Source: an uncultured Pelagibacteraceae bacterium
GTDB lineage: Bacteria; Pseudomonadota; Alphaproteobacteria; Pelagibacterales; Pelagibacteraceae
Assembly: GCA_902560225.1 (NCBI GenBank)
Contig: CACEKT010000004.1
Coordinates: forward strand, 1 to 53,787
Length of the DNA: 53,787 nucleotides
Direction: 5' to 3'
Position 1 is the stretch's first letter. Every line of letters starts with the position of its first letter. The notes beneath the pieces were generated by a model that was not told where the DNA came from, did not search any database, and saw only the letters and a program-made list of their open reading frames with translations. This document shows, piece after piece, positions 19,688 to 30,784 of the stretch. A program made the position numbers and the translations under genes.

Positions 19688-21250
19688 TTAGTTAAAACTA
19701 GCAGCTTTAAATAACGGTTCGTTATTTGGTCTGATAGGTACATTAACATTGCTCTTTGCTGCCCAAGAAATCACTTGGTGATGAAGTGGAAGATAAGAAA
19801 TATCATCTTTCACAATTTTCCAAGCATTTGCTATTGCTGCGTTTCTCTTATCTAGGTCAACTTCACCTTCCATAACTCTGATCGCTGCATCAACTTCAGA
19901 ATTACTAAAGTTAACTTTGTTCCAGCTAGCACCAGACTCATATAAGTAATGAAAAACATAATGACTATCTAAAGTAGGAACACCCCATCCAAGCATATAG
20001 AAATCTCCTTGATTATCTTTTAGCTCTTTAAAGTGCTTACTCTTAGTTTGTGCAAATAAGTTTACATTAACACCAATTTTACCTAACATTCCAACAACTG
20101 CTGTACAAATTGCTTCATCATTTACATATCTGTCGTTAGGACACCTAAGCTCAACATTAAAACCATCTGGATAACCAGCGTCAGCCAATAGTTTTTTTGC
20201 TGCATCAACATCGTAAGGTAATCTTTTATCAAGATCTTTAGTATAACCATTTACACCCGGAAAAGTTATAATACCAGCTGGTTCACTTAATCCCCGCATA
20301 ACTTTTTTCTTGATAGCTTCAATGTCAATTGCTTGGTAGAGAGCCTGTCTTACTTCTTTTTTCTTAAATGGGTTATCGCCAGTGTTACCAGTTCTTAACT
20401 GGTCAGCAGCTTGATCCATTCCTAAGAAAATAGTACGCATTTGAGGAGTGCTCTCAACTTTATGTCCTGATGAAGATCCAATTCGTTTTAAATCTTGAAC
20501 AGGTGCGTCTGTAACTAAGTCAATTTCTCCGGATAACAAAGCTGCAACTCTTGTTGCTGCATTTTTAATAGGAAGTAATTCAATTTGAGTTACTTTTTTA
20601 TCAGTCATTTCACCCCACCAATGTTTATTTCTTTTAAACACGGTTTTTGTATTAGGCTCTCTTAATGTAATTCTAAAAGGTCCTGTTCCTAAAGCATTAG
20701 TTGCAGAGAAAGTTTCTTGTCCTGCATCCCAGTTTTGTGGAGACATAGCAAAATTCTTTTCAGACCATGCTTTCGACATTATAAAAATGTTTGATAATTG
20801 GTTTAAAAGAATTGGATTTGGTTTGCTTGTCATAATCTTAATTGAATAATCTCCAACAGCTTCAACTCCTGAAATTGTACTGATATATTCTTTAAAATCT
20901 GATGTTCTCTGCTTAGCTCTTAAAACGCTAAAAACTACATCTTCAGATGTCATTTTAGAACCATCAGAAAATTTAACATCATCTCTTAAAGTAAATACCC
21001 AAGTGTTTGGGTCTGTTGTTTTCCAACTTTTTGCTAGAGCTGGCTGAATTTTCATATCTACAGCTCTTTCAACTAAAGCTTCATATATTTGTCTAGAAAC
21101 TTGAGTTGTTGGACCTTCGTTTTGTGCGTGTGGATCGAGTGTAAGACTATCTCCTTGCATTGACCACTTAATAGTTTTTGCCCATGCTGAAGAAAATCCA
21201 AATACTAGAACCAACGATAATAGTACTTTTATTAAATTTTTAATCTTCAT
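19688..21250 (-). CDS. dppA: Periplasmic peptide-binding protein, SBP family 5
   Basis: A 520-residue family-5 extracellular solute-binding protein. A signal peptide runs to about residue 24 (FGFSSAWA), followed by WSMQGDSLTLDPHAQNEGPT. Family motifs include WVFTLRDDVKFSDGSKMTSEDVVFS and NALGTGPFRI. It delivers peptides, or another substrate such as an opine or glutathione, to the DppBC-like channel. An AAGGGG ribosome-binding site lies 8-9 bases before the ATG. It heads its own transporter unit 83 bp after ilvC. Confidence 0.93.
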   Translation of the reverse strand: MKIKNLIKVLLSLVLVFGFSSAWAKTIKWSMQGDSLTLDPHAQNEGPTTQVSRQIYEALVERAVDMKIQPALAKSWKTTDPNTWVFTLRDDVKFSDGSKMTSEDVVFSVLRAKQRTSDFKEYISTISGVEAVGDYSIKIMTSKPNPILLNQLSNIFIMSKAWSEKNFAMSPQNWDAGQETFSATNALGTGPFRITLREPNTKTVFKRNKHWWGEMTDKKVTQIELLPIKNAATRVAALLSGEIDLVTDAPVQDLKRIGSSSGHKVESTPQMRTIFLGMDQAADQLRTGNTGDNPFKKKEVRQALYQAIDIEAIKKKVMRGLSEPAGIITFPGVNGYTKDLDKRLPYDVDAAKKLLADAGYPDGFNVELRCPNDRYVNDEAICTAVVGMLGKIGVNVNLFAQTKSKHFKELKDNQGDFYMLGWGVPTLDSHYVFHYLYESGASWNKVNFSNSEVDAAIRVMEGEVDLDKRNAAIANAWKIVKDDISYLPLHHQVISWAAKSNVNVPIRPNNEPLFKAASFN

Positions 21251-21332
21251 TATTTAACCCCTTAATTAAATTTATTTAAAAAAGTATAAGTGAAATAATT
21301 CGATTATTATAGTTATAATTTATCTATAAAAT

Positions 21333-22373
<1,041 letters not shown>

Positions 22374-22922
22374 TTAATTAAATATTTTGGCACCTCTAGT
22401 CATTGCTACAGCCCCAGTTCTCGAAGTGCTTATAAGTCCTAAGGGTTTTAATTTTTTACTCATTGTATCTATTTCTCTTCTAAGTGCAGTAATTTGTATA
22501 ACTGTTGAAGTTGTTGTTTTATCTAATATTACTGGATTAAATTTTCTGCAAGCATTAATACATTTTTCTATCTTATTTTTCTTACCAATAATTTTAAATA
22601 ATGCCATTTCTTTAAATATCACGCTCTTGTCTTCTCTTTTAAAATCAGCAACTTTATGAACTGGAACTAATTTTTTCAATTGTAATTTAATTTGATCAAT
22701 TACTTCGGGAGTACCTGTTGTAACAATTGTAATTCTTGAGATATTTTTAATAGCATCTACTTCTGCAACAGCTAAAGATTCAATATTATATCCTCTACCT
22801 GAAAATAATCCTACTACTCTAGCAAGAACTCCTGCTTCATTATCAACCCAAACAACAAATATATGAGTGTCCGATTTTTGTTTTTTTGTTGGAACGCTAT
22901 AAGCTGATTTTGATTTTACCAT
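22374..22922 (-). CDS. ilvN: Acetolactate synthase small (regulatory) subunit
   Basis: A 182-residue protein with an N-terminal ACT domain (HIFVVWVDNEAGVLARVVGL then FSGRGYNIESLAV) and a C-terminal regulatory domain. By family knowledge it binds valine and confers feedback inhibition on IlvB. It sits 4 bp downstream of ilvB and should be translated in step with it. Confidence 0.96.
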   Translation of the reverse strand: MVKSKSAYSVPTKKQKSDTHIFVVWVDNEAGVLARVVGLFSGRGYNIESLAVAEVDAIKNISRITIVTTGTPEVIDQIKLQLKKLVPVHKVADFKREDKSVIFKEMALFKIIGKKNKIEKCINACRKFNPVILDKTTTSTVIQITALRREIDTMSKKLKPLGLISTSRTGAVAMTRGAKIFN

Positions 22923-22926
22923 TTGA

Positions 22927-24693
22927 TTAGACTAAGGCCTTGCCTTTTCCTTTAATTTTATTTTCTTCTTGATCATTCGGACCCAAGATCATTTGATTAT
23001 GAGGTTTTCCAGATGGTATCATTGGAAAACAGTTTTCATTAGGATCAACTTGACAGTCAAATATCACAGGGCCATTATAGTCTAGCATTTCCTGAATTTT
23101 TTCATCTAAATCAGATGGATTGTCTGCTTTAATACCTTTGCAACCATAAGCATCTGCCATTTTCATAAAATCTGGAAGAGCTTCCGAATAACTTTCTGAA
23201 TAATTCTTTTCGTGCAATAATTCTTGCCATTGTCTTACCATCCCCATGTACTGGTTATTTAAAATAAAAATCTTTATCGGTAAGTTATATTGAATTGCAG
23301 TAGACATTTCTTGCATGGTCATCAATACTGATGCTTCTCCAGCTATATCAATAACTAATTTTTCTGGATGAGCAACTTGTACACCTACAGCTGCAGGCAA
23401 ACCATATCCCATAGTACCTAGGCCTCCAGAAGTCATCCATCTGTTAGGTTTATTAAATTTATAATGCTGTGCTGCCCACATTTGATGCTGACCTACTTCA
23501 GTTGTAACAAATGTATCTTTTTCTTTTGTTAATTCATAAAGTCTCTGAACTGCATACTGAGGTTTTATTGTTTCATCGCTATTTATAAAGTTTAAAGAAT
23601 CTTTTCTTCTCCACTTTTGAATTTGTTCCCACCAATTAGCAATTTTAGATTTATTTGATTTTGCAAAACCATTATTTTTATTAATAATAGTTTTATTAAT
23701 CTTGGTGATTACTTTTGTAACATCCCCTACAATTGCAAGATCAACTTTTATAATTTTGTTAATTGATGATGGATCTATATCAATATGAACCTTTTTAGAA
23801 TTTGGAGAGAATTCGTCAATTTTTCCAGTAATTCTATCGTCAAACCGAGCACCAATATTAATAAGAAGATCACAATCATGCATGGCATTATTGGCTTCAT
23901 AAGTTCCATGCATTCCTAGCATTCCTAAAAACTGGTTATCATCTCCAGGATAAGCACCTAAACCTTGTAAAGTTGAAGTTATTGGAAATCCAGTTAATTG
24001 AACAAATTCTCTTAAGACCTCACTTGCTTTTGGACCAGAGTTAATTACACCCCCACCGCTATAAATTATTGGTTTTTTTGCTTTAGTTAATAATCCAATT
24101 AATTGATCTATTTCATTTTGAGAAAAACTATTATGAGATTTGCCATTTACTTTTTTTTCTTTTTTTGGTTTTTTATATTTTGTTTTTGCAAACTGAACAT
24201 CTTTTGGAATATCTACTAATACAGGTCCTGGTCTACCAGTTGTAGCAACTTCAAAAGCTTCATGCATTATTCTTGGTAAATCATTGATATCTTTAACTAA
24301 CCAATTATGTTTAGTGCAAGGTCTTGTAATTCCAGTAGTATCGCATTCTTGAAATGCATCTGTTCCTATTAAATGAGTTGGCACTTGTCCAGAAATACAA
24401 ACCAATGGAACTGAATCCATATAAGCGTCTGTTAAAGCAGTTACAACATTCGTTGCACCGGGTCCTGAGGTAACTAAAACAACACCTGGTTTACCAGATG
24501 ATCTTGCATAACCTTCTGCTGCATGACCTGCGCCTTGTTCGTGTCTAACTAATATATGTTTAATTGAGGGATGATTTTTTAGTTCATCGTATATGGGTAG
24601 CACTGCTCCTCCTGGATAACCAAAAATATGTTCTACCTTCTGATCTTCAAGGCATTTAAATACAATTTCTGCTCCTGTATATAATTTTGGCAT
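22927..24693 (-). CDS. ilvB: Acetolactate synthase large subunit
   Basis: A 588-residue ThDP enzyme. The N-terminal motif [17 protein letters not shown] precedes the conserved [19 protein letters not shown] containing the catalytic Glu. The FAD/central domain and the C-terminal ThDP-binding [15 protein letters not shown] then [12 protein letters not shown] follow. It condenses pyruvate to acetolactate (or with 2-oxobutyrate) as the entry to branched-chain amino-acid synthesis. It is the head of ilvBNC, 52 bp after miaA. Confidence 0.97.
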   Translation of the reverse strand: MPKLYTGAEIVFKCLEDQKVEHIFGYPGGAVLPIYDELKNHPSIKHILVRHEQGAGHAAEGYARSSGKPGVVLVTSGPGATNVVTALTDAYMDSVPLVCISGQVPTHLIGTDAFQECDTTGITRPCTKHNWLVKDINDLPRIMHEAFEVATTGRPGPVLVDIPKDVQFAKTKYKKPKKEKKVNGKSHNSFSQNEIDQLIGLLTKAKKPIIYSGGGVINSGPKASEVLREFVQLTGFPITSTLQGLGAYPGDDNQFLGMLGMHGTYEANNAMHDCDLLINIGARFDDRITGKIDEFSPNSKKVHIDIDPSSINKIIKVDLAIVGDVTKVITKINKTIINKNNGFAKSNKSKIANWWEQIQKWRRKDSLNFINSDETIKPQYAVQRLYELTKEKDTFVTTEVGQHQMWAAQHYKFNKPNRWMTSGGLGTMGYGLPAAVGVQVAHPEKLVIDIAGEASVLMTMQEMSTAIQYNLPIKIFILNNQYMGMVRQWQELLHEKNYSESYSEALPDFMKMADAYGCKGIKADNPSDLDEKIQEMLDYNGPVIFDCQVDPNENCFPMIPSGKPHNQMILGPNDQEENKIKGKGKALV

Positions 24694-24745
24694 TTTGCAA
24701 TCTAGCTGAAGTTGTACTCATTGGTCAAGTTTTAGAGTGAATTAT

Positions 24746-25654
24746 TTAAATTTTTTCTAAAAATATATTAATGTCTTGTGATGACAGTTTGTACCAGCTC
24801 GTCATATTGCCTCTAGCCCAAGTACTCTGTCTTTTGGCGTATTGTCTAGTTTTTATTGATATTTCTTCTTTAATTTCCTGTAGATTTTTTTCATTATTTA
24901 AATATTTTTTAATCTCAGCTATACCAATTGCTTTATTTGCCGGTTTATCTTTTCTAATATTCAATTTTATAAATCTCTTAACTTCATTTATTGCTCCGTC
25001 CCTTATCATTTGTTCCGTTCTTATATTAATTCTTTCAATTAATTGTGGGCGAGGAAAATCAATATATATTTTATGAAAATCATCTTTTTTAAAATAAGAT
25101 TTAGTTTGTTTAAACCAATCATTAAGAGATTTTTTTGTAAACTCTTTTACTTCATATGCTCTAATTGATCTTTGTGTATCTGTTGGATTAATTTTATTTT
25201 TTAATTTTGGATCTAATATTAAAAGTTTTTTATAAAAATTTTTTTGACCCAAATCTTTATGCAAAGATCTTATTTTGCTTCTGAATCGTATTGGAATATT
25301 TGGAATATTAACTAAACCATCTAATATAGCTTTAAAATATAATCCTGTGCCTCCAACTAATATTGGTATTTTTTTTCTTTTTTTTACTTCTTTAATTTTT
25401 TTAATTACAAGCCTTAACCAATCCCCAGTTGAAAAATTTTTATTTATATTTTGAAAGCCATAAAGATGATGTTTTATTTTTTGATAGTTTTTTAGTTTTG
25501 GTCTTGCTGATAAAATTTTTAATTCTTTATAAACTTGCATACTATCAGCATTAATAATTTCTCCATTAATTTTTTTAGCAAGTTTGATTGCAAAATTAGA
25601 TTTACCTGATGCTGTTGGTCCAGAAATTAAAATAATTTTGGATTTCAAATCCAT
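24746..25654 (-). CDS. miaA: tRNA dimethylallyltransferase
   Basis: A 302-residue MiaA. P-loop GPTASGKS lies at 12-19, NADSMQVYKEL follows, then GGTGLYFKAIL, and QTKSYFKK / TRQYAKRQSTWARG near the C-terminus. It adds a dimethylallyl group to A37 of tRNAs reading U-initial codons, using isoprenoid precursors of the dxs/ispA pathway. It follows degP by 2 bp and precedes ilvB. Confidence 0.97.
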   Translation of the reverse strand: MDLKSKIILISGPTASGKSNFAIKLAKKINGEIINADSMQVYKELKILSARPKLKNYQKIKHHLYGFQNINKNFSTGDWLRLVIKKIKEVKKRKKIPILVGGTGLYFKAILDGLVNIPNIPIRFRSKIRSLHKDLGQKNFYKKLLILDPKLKNKINPTDTQRSIRAYEVKEFTKKSLNDWFKQTKSYFKKDDFHKIYIDFPRPQLIERINIRTEQMIRDGAINEVKRFIKLNIRKDKPANKAIGIAEIKKYLNNEKNLQEIKEEISIKTRQYAKRQSTWARGNMTSWYKLSSQDINIFLEKI

Positions 25655-25656
25655 TT

Positions 25657-27072
25657 TTAGTCTAATTTAATACCAACGTATCTTTTTTGATTTTGGTTGT
25701 TATAGATAACTAACAAGATTGTTTTTTGATTTGAGTTAAAAACACTTTGAGTAATTTTTTTCAAATCATTTATTGATCTAATTTTTTTCTTTTGCGCTTC
25801 TACAATAACACTATTAACTTCGATTGAGTTCGCTAATGGACTATTTTTTACTATTCCAGTAATTACTAGGCCTGTTGTTTGATTTGGTAATTTTCTAATC
25901 TTAATATCTTCTTTATTTAAAAGTCTTACAGTTATCTTTAAATTTTCAATTTCTGAAGATTGCTTTTCAACTGGCTCTTGTTTTTTACTTGCTTTACCAT
26001 CTTCAGAAGTTTCGAGTCTTCCTAATATCACATTTTTAGTCAATTCTTTTTTGTTTCTCCAAATTTTAACTTTAACATCTTTCCCAACTTCTGTTTTTGC
26101 AACAATAGCTGGTAGTTCTTTCATTTCTTTTATTCTTTCACCATTGAATTCTAAAATAATATCCCCAGCTTCAATGCCTGCTTTCTCTGAAGGACTATTT
26201 TCTGCAACACTAACAACTAATGCGCCTCTTGGTTTGTCTAATTTTTCAACTTCTGCTATTTCATCAGTAACATATTGAATTCTAACTCCTAGCCATCCAC
26301 GTTTAGTTTCACCAAACTTGATGAGCTGATCTATTACTGTTTTTGCACTGTTTGAAGGAATTGCAAATCCTATCCCAACATTTCCACTTCTGCCTAAGAT
26401 AGCAGTGTTAATTCCTATTACATCTCCATTCATATCAAATAACGGTCCACCAGAATTTCCAGAATTAATTGATGCATCAGTTTGGATAAAATCTTCATAT
26501 CTTGATAAACCAATTGATCTATTTCTTGCAGATATAATTCCTGAAGTTACTGTACCTCCAAAACCAAAGGGATTACCAATTGCAATTACCCAGTCACCAA
26601 TTCTAGCTTTATCAGAGTTACCAAAAGCAACTGGTGCAAATTTTTCTTTTGTTTCTAATTGTAATACAGCTATGTCCATCAATGGATCAGCTCCGATTAC
26701 TTTCGCTTTAAATTCTTGATCACCATTAACTTGCACAATAATGTCTTCAGCATCTTGAATTACATGGTTGTTAGTAACTACTATTCCTTCTTCATCAATT
26801 ATAAAACCGGAGCCTAGAGCAGCTGTTTTTCTTTTCTGAGGGGTTCCAAATTCTTTAAACATATCTCCAAATGGAGATCCAGGTGGAAATTCTAAACCTG
26901 GAAATGGGTTGCTTTTAGTAACTACTGTTTGTGTTGTAGAAATATTCACCACTGACGGCATCAATCTCTCTGCAAGGTCTGCAAAAGATGCTGGGATCGA
27001 ATTAGAATTTGAATTAAATGAAAATCCAAAAGTAAAAATTACAGTTAATAATATAAATTTAATATTTCTCAT
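25657..27072 (-). CDS. Periplasmic serine protease of the DegP/Do (HtrA) family
   Basis: A 471-residue HtrA protein. A signal peptide covers about 1-25. The trypsin-like domain has catalytic triad H103 (TNNHV), D133 (DIAVLQL) and S207 (GNSGGP). PDZ1 begins near 250 (GWLGVRIQYV, later GALVVSVAENSPSEKAGIEAG) and there is a shorter PDZ2 near 380-470. It degrades or refolds damaged envelope proteins. It lies downstream of hflKC and the DUF2065 gene with a 1-bp gap, so a joint envelope/membrane quality-control operon is likely. Confidence 0.95.
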   Translation of the reverse strand: MRNIKFILLTVIFTFGFSFNSNSNSIPASFADLAERLMPSVVNISTTQTVVTKSNPFPGLEFPPGSPFGDMFKEFGTPQKRKTAALGSGFIIDEEGIVVTNNHVIQDAEDIIVQVNGDQEFKAKVIGADPLMDIAVLQLETKEKFAPVAFGNSDKARIGDWVIAIGNPFGFGGTVTSGIISARNRSIGLSRYEDFIQTDASINSGNSGGPLFDMNGDVIGINTAILGRSGNVGIGFAIPSNSAKTVIDQLIKFGETKRGWLGVRIQYVTDEIAEVEKLDKPRGALVVSVAENSPSEKAGIEAGDIILEFNGERIKEMKELPAIVAKTEVGKDVKVKIWRNKKELTKNVILGRLETSEDGKASKKQEPVEKQSSEIENLKITVRLLNKEDIKIRKLPNQTTGLVITGIVKNSPLANSIEVNSVIVEAQKKKIRSINDLKKITQSVFNSNQKTILLVIYNNQNQKRYVGIKLD

Positions 27073-27073
27073 T

Positions 27074-27259
27074 TTAAATTTTAACTAAATAAATAATAAT
27101 AAACCCCATTATTGCAAAGATCATGCCGCCTGATCTCAGTTGGCTGTCTTTTACAAGTTCTAATTTCTTTAACATATTTTTCATTTTTGATGGAAATAAG
27201 GCATACAAAATTCCTTCAACAAAAAGAAATAGACCAAAAGCTATGATCAATTCTTTCAT
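27074..27259 (-). CDS. DUF2065 small membrane protein
   Basis: A 61-residue protein with two hydrophobic helices (about 3-22 and 44-60) around a basic loop. LFLFVEGILYALFPSKMKNML and LRSGGMIFAIMGFIIIYL match the DUF2065 pattern. It is conserved between hflC and degP-like genes in many Proteobacteria, which fits its position here. No biochemical role is known to me. Confidence 0.88.
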   Translation of the reverse strand: MKELIIAFGLFLFVEGILYALFPSKMKNMLKKLELVKDSQLRSGGMIFAIMGFIIIYLVKI

Positions 27260-27268
27260 AATTAAAGT

Positions 27269-28141
27269 TTATTGTTCTGATTTAGGTTTTATGTTTCCAA
27301 AAAATTTAAAAAATTCACTGTCAGGAGATAAAATTAAAGATGTGTCCCCTCCAATTAATGCGGTTTCGTAGGCTTGCATTGCTCTATAAAATGCAAAAAA
27401 TTCAGGATCTCTTCCAAATGCATCTGCGAAAATAGCATTTCTTTGACCGTCTCCTTCACCTTTCATTATTTCAGAATCTTTGTTTGCATTCGCTAAAATT
27501 ACTGAAACTTCTTTATCAGCAGTTGATGTAATTGTTACAGCCATTTCTGCACCCTTTGCTCTAAATTCTTTTGCTTCTCTTTCCCTTTCAGTCTGCATTC
27601 TTCTATAAATAGCATCACTATTTGCTTGGGGAAGGTCTGCTCTTTTAATTCTAACGTCTACAATCTTAATTCCAAAATTTTCTGCTTCAGCGTTTACACC
27701 TTCTTGGATCAGTGTCATTTGCTTTGTTCTATCTTTTGAAAGTAGAGTTTGTAATTCTTGTTGACCCAAAACATTTCTAATTCTGGAGTTTATAATTGTT
27801 GAAAGTCTTGATCTAGCTACTCTTTCATTTCCGACTGAAATATAAAATTTTAAAGGATCTACAATTTTAAATCTTGCAAATGCATCTACAATCAATCTTT
27901 TTTGGTCTGATGCAATTACCTCTTCAGGTGGTGTATCTAAATTTAATATTCTTTTATCAAGGTAAACAACGTTTTGAATAAATGGGATTTTAAAATTTAA
28001 ACCTGGCTCAACTATAATTCTTTTAGGGTCACCAAATTGTAAAACAATCGCTTGATTAACTTCTTTAACAATAAATACAGAAAAGAAGACTAGAGCTCCC
28101 AATACTGCTATTATCGGTAATAAAATTTTTTGTGCTTTCAT
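27269..28141 (-). CDS. hflC: HflC, SPFH/prohibitin-type membrane protease regulator
   Basis: A 290-residue protein. It has one N-terminal membrane helix (about 8-26), then the SPFH domain (FIVKEVNQAIVLQFGDPKRI onward) and a long coiled-coil tail with TEREREAKEFRAKGAEMAV and ANKDSEIMKGEGDGQRNAIF. With HflK it forms the large periplasmic cage that regulates FtsH. It abuts the hflK stop. Confidence 0.96.
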   Translation of the reverse strand: MKAQKILLPIIAVLGALVFFSVFIVKEVNQAIVLQFGDPKRIIVEPGLNFKIPFIQNVVYLDKRILNLDTPPEEVIASDQKRLIVDAFARFKIVDPLKFYISVGNERVARSRLSTIINSRIRNVLGQQELQTLLSKDRTKQMTLIQEGVNAEAENFGIKIVDVRIKRADLPQANSDAIYRRMQTEREREAKEFRAKGAEMAVTITSTADKEVSVILANANKDSEIMKGEGDGQRNAIFADAFGRDPEFFAFYRAMQAYETALIGGDTSLILSPDSEFFKFFGNIKPKSEQ

Positions 28142-29245
28142 TTAATTAGTCACTTTCTTTTTTCCTAATTCAGGTAATGGTAAGTAAGGGACTACTCCAG
28201 AACCGGCATTTTTTTCAATAATCACTTTATCTATATCAGCTAAAACTTTTTCCATTGTCTCAAGATACATTCTTTCCTGAGTTACTTCTTTAGCTTTTGT
28301 ATACTCATCATAAATTGATATAAATCTACTTGCTTCACCTTCAGATGCTGCAACTACTTTTTGCTTATAAGCTTCTGCAGCTTGCATAATTTTTGCTGCC
28401 TCACCTCTAGCTCTTGGAATCACATCGTTTGCGTAAGCTTCAGCTTCATTTTTAGATCTTTCCATATCAGCCCGTGCTGCTTGAACATCTCTAAATGCAT
28501 CAATAACTTGATCTGGTGGATCAGCTTTTTGAGTTTGAACTTGTGTAATTTGAATTCCACTTTGATACTCGTCTAAAATTGATTGAATAATATCTTGCGT
28601 TTCAACTTCAATTTTTGCTCTTCCTTCAGTTAAGATAGGTTGAATATTACTTTTAGCAATTACTTCTCTCATTGCAGTCTCTGCTGCAGCTTTAACAGTT
28701 CCTTCTGGATCTTGTATTTCAAATAAGAATTTTCCTGCATCTTTAATTACCCAAAATACAGAAAAGTCTATGTTAACTATATTTTCATCACCTGTTAACA
28801 TTAAACTTTCTTGAGGAACATCTGCTACTCCTCCACCTGTTGAGAACCCACTATCTCTTTCAGATCTAAAACCAATGTCCATTCTATTCACTTTTGTTAC
28901 TTTTGGTGTTTCGACGCTCTCTACCGGAAAAGGAATGTGATAGTTAAGACCAGGTTGCGTGGTTTTAATAAATTTACCAAATCTTAAAACAACTCCCTGT
29001 TCATCGGGTAATACTCTATAAAGTCCACTTGCAAGCCATACAAAAAGTAAAATAACTAAAATCAAGCCAACAGGTTTTCCTCCTGATTTACTTCCACCTG
29101 GTAAAAATTTGTTAATTTTATTTTGAATATCCCTTATTATTGCGTCTATATCAGGTGGCTTAGGTCCTCTTCCAGAACCATTTCCTCCTCCTCCAGGGGG
29201 TGTGCCCCATGGACTTCCTCCTGATCCTTTAAAATCATCTGACAT
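28142..29245 (-). CDS. hflK: HflK, SPFH/prohibitin-type membrane protease regulator
   Basis: A 367-residue protein. The Gly/Pro-rich cytoplasmic N-terminus (GGSPWGTPPGGGGNGSGRG) is typical of HflK. A membrane helix follows at about 60-76, then the SPFH domain (LYRVLPDEQGVVLRFGKF) and a helical tail rich in Glu/Ala. It is the partner of HflC and first gene of the hflK-hflC-DUF2065-degP-miaA run. It is divergently transcribed from mrp across about 50 bp. Confidence 0.96.
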   Translation of the reverse strand: MSDDFKGSGGSPWGTPPGGGGNGSGRGPKPPDIDAIIRDIQNKINKFLPGGSKSGGKPVGLILVILLFVWLASGLYRVLPDEQGVVLRFGKFIKTTQPGLNYHIPFPVESVETPKVTKVNRMDIGFRSERDSGFSTGGGVADVPQESLMLTGDENIVNIDFSVFWVIKDAGKFLFEIQDPEGTVKAAAETAMREVIAKSNIQPILTEGRAKIEVETQDIIQSILDEYQSGIQITQVQTQKADPPDQVIDAFRDVQAARADMERSKNEAEAYANDVIPRARGEAAKIMQAAEAYKQKVVAASEGEASRFISIYDEYTKAKEVTQERMYLETMEKVLADIDKVIIEKNAGSGVVPYLPLPELGKKKVTN

Positions 29246-29296
29246 ATGTAAAAGTATATAGTGCCTTTATTGCAAAAAACAAGTAATGATGAAACT

Positions 29297-30121
29297 ATGA
29301 CAGATAAAAAGCCAGAACTTAGTGACGCAATGAAAAGTAAATTAAAGCCAAAAAAATTCACTAAAAATCCTATATTAGGTACAAAATTTACAATAGCAAT
29401 TTCTAGTGCCAAAGGGGGTGTGGGTAAATCGACATTTGCAACTAATCTTGCTCTAGCTTTAAAACAACTTGATTGCAAAGTTGGATTATTAGATGCTGAT
29501 ATATACGGCCCATCAGTTCCAAAAATGTTCAATATTGATGAAAAACCAAAAAGTGATGGGCAGAAGTTAGAACCAATTAATAAATATGAAATACAATGTA
29601 TGTCCATTGGTTTTTTAACCGACCAACAAACACCAATGATTTGGCGAGGACCTATGGTTACTAGTGCGATTAAAACTTTTACTCAAAAAGTAAATTGGAA
29701 AGATTTAGATTTTATAATTGTCGATATGCCTCCAGGTACTGGTGATACTCAGCTAACATTTTCTCAGGAAATAAAATTAGACGGAGCAATTATTGTATCT
29801 ACTCCTCAAGAAGTTGCTTTAATGGATGTAAAAAGAGGTATTAAAATGTTTGATAAGCTTGGTGTTAAAATTTTAGGTTTAGTTGATAATATGAGTTTTT
29901 TTATTGGAGATGATGGAAAAAAATATAAAATTTTTGGTGAAGGTGGGGTGAAAAAAACAGCTGAAGAATTTGAAAAAGAATTTTTAGGTGAAATACCTAT
30001 TAATCCTAAAGTTGGAGAAGCAGGTGATAATGGTAAACCTATAGTCGAAGAAAATCCAAATCATGAAATATCAAAAATTTATTTAGAATTTGCAAATAAA
30101 ATTAAATCAACTTATCTTTAA
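29297..30121 (+). CDS. mrp: Mrp/ApbC family P-loop ATPase (iron-sulfur cluster carrier type)
   Basis: A 274-residue protein. The deviant Walker A AKGGVGKS lies at 38-45, with LLDADIYGPSVPKMF, VDMPPGTGDTQLTFSQE and a family-typical DNMSFF. I chose the ATG at 29297 over an upstream GTG at 29261. The N-terminal DUF59 domain is reduced to a short tail, and the CxxC that normally follows the NMS segment is replaced by IGDDGKKY. By family it carries Fe-S clusters, but the missing cysteine pair makes cluster bridging by the standard site doubtful. Confidence 0.9.
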   Translation: MTDKKPELSDAMKSKLKPKKFTKNPILGTKFTIAISSAKGGVGKSTFATNLALALKQLDCKVGLLDADIYGPSVPKMFNIDEKPKSDGQKLEPINKYEIQCMSIGFLTDQQTPMIWRGPMVTSAIKTFTQKVNWKDLDFIIVDMPPGTGDTQLTFSQEIKLDGAIIVSTPQEVALMDVKRGIKMFDKLGVKILGLVDNMSFFIGDDGKKYKIFGEGGVKKTAEEFEKEFLGEIPINPKVGEAGDNGKPIVEENPNHEISKIYLEFANKIKSTYL

Positions 30122-30122
30122 A

Positions 30123-30782
30123 ATGGAAAATTTAACCTTAATAATTCCAGCAAAAGATGAGGCGGAGTCTCTTCCTGAAGTTTTAAAAGAGTTAAAAGAT
30201 TTTAGATGCAATACAATTATCATTTTAGAAGAAACCGATAAAGTAACAATTGAGTCAATTAAAAATTTTAATTGTAAGATAGTGTTTCAATCAGGCAATG
30301 GATATGGAAATGCTTTAATTGATGGCATAAAAAATGTTGAAACTGAATATTTATGTATATTTAACGCTGATGGATCTTTTAAACCTACAGATCTAAATAA
30401 AATGTTAAAAATTTGTGAAAATAATAAAGATTTTGTTTTTGCATCGAGATATATGAAAGAAGGAGGTAGCGATGATGATACTACATTAACAAAAATAGGA
30501 AACTTTATGTTCTCATTAATAGGAAATATTTTTTTTTCGTTAAAATTATCAGATATTCTTTACACATATTTATTAGGAAAAACTGAGGCTTTTAAAAAAT
30601 TAAACTTAAAATCAAATGATTTTTGTCTTTGTGTAGAAATGCCAATAAAAGCAAAAAAACAAAATATGAGAATGATTGATACACCAAGCTTTGAGAGAAA
30701 AAGAATAGCAGGCAAAAAAAAAGTAAGCGAATTTAGAGATGGTTTAAAAATATTAGTATATATGATGAAAAGTCTTTTTTAA
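30123..30782 (+). CDS. Glycosyltransferase family 2, dolichol-phosphate-mannose-synthase-like
   Basis: A 219-residue GT-A fold transferase. N-terminal LTLIIPAKDEAESLPEVL, a GNGYGNALIDGI segment, and the DXD-like NADGS at about residues 85-89 bind the nucleotide sugar. The ATG at 30123 lies 1 bp after the mrp stop; an earlier in-frame start would overlap mrp by 32 bp. It probably transfers a sugar to a polyprenyl phosphate or surface glycan. It marks the start of a glycan-related stretch. Acceptor and sugar are unknown. Confidence 0.85.
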   Translation: MENLTLIIPAKDEAESLPEVLKELKDFRCNTIIILEETDKVTIESIKNFNCKIVFQSGNGYGNALIDGIKNVETEYLCIFNADGSFKPTDLNKMLKICENNKDFVFASRYMKEGGSDDDTTLTKIGNFMFSLIGNIFFSLKLSDILYTYLLGKTEAFKKLNLKSNDFCLCVEMPIKAKKQNMRMIDTPSFERKRIAGKKKVSEFRDGLKILVYMMKSLF

Positions 30783-30784
30783 AA

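Noticed and set aside
21251..21332. AATAATTCGATTATT between ilvC and dppA as terminator
   Set aside because: The stem is short and purely AT apart from one CG; too weak to call.
29146..29607. 153-residue minus-strand frame across the hflK/mrp divergence
   Set aside because: It runs antisense through mrp and overlaps the start of hflK, and has no family features.
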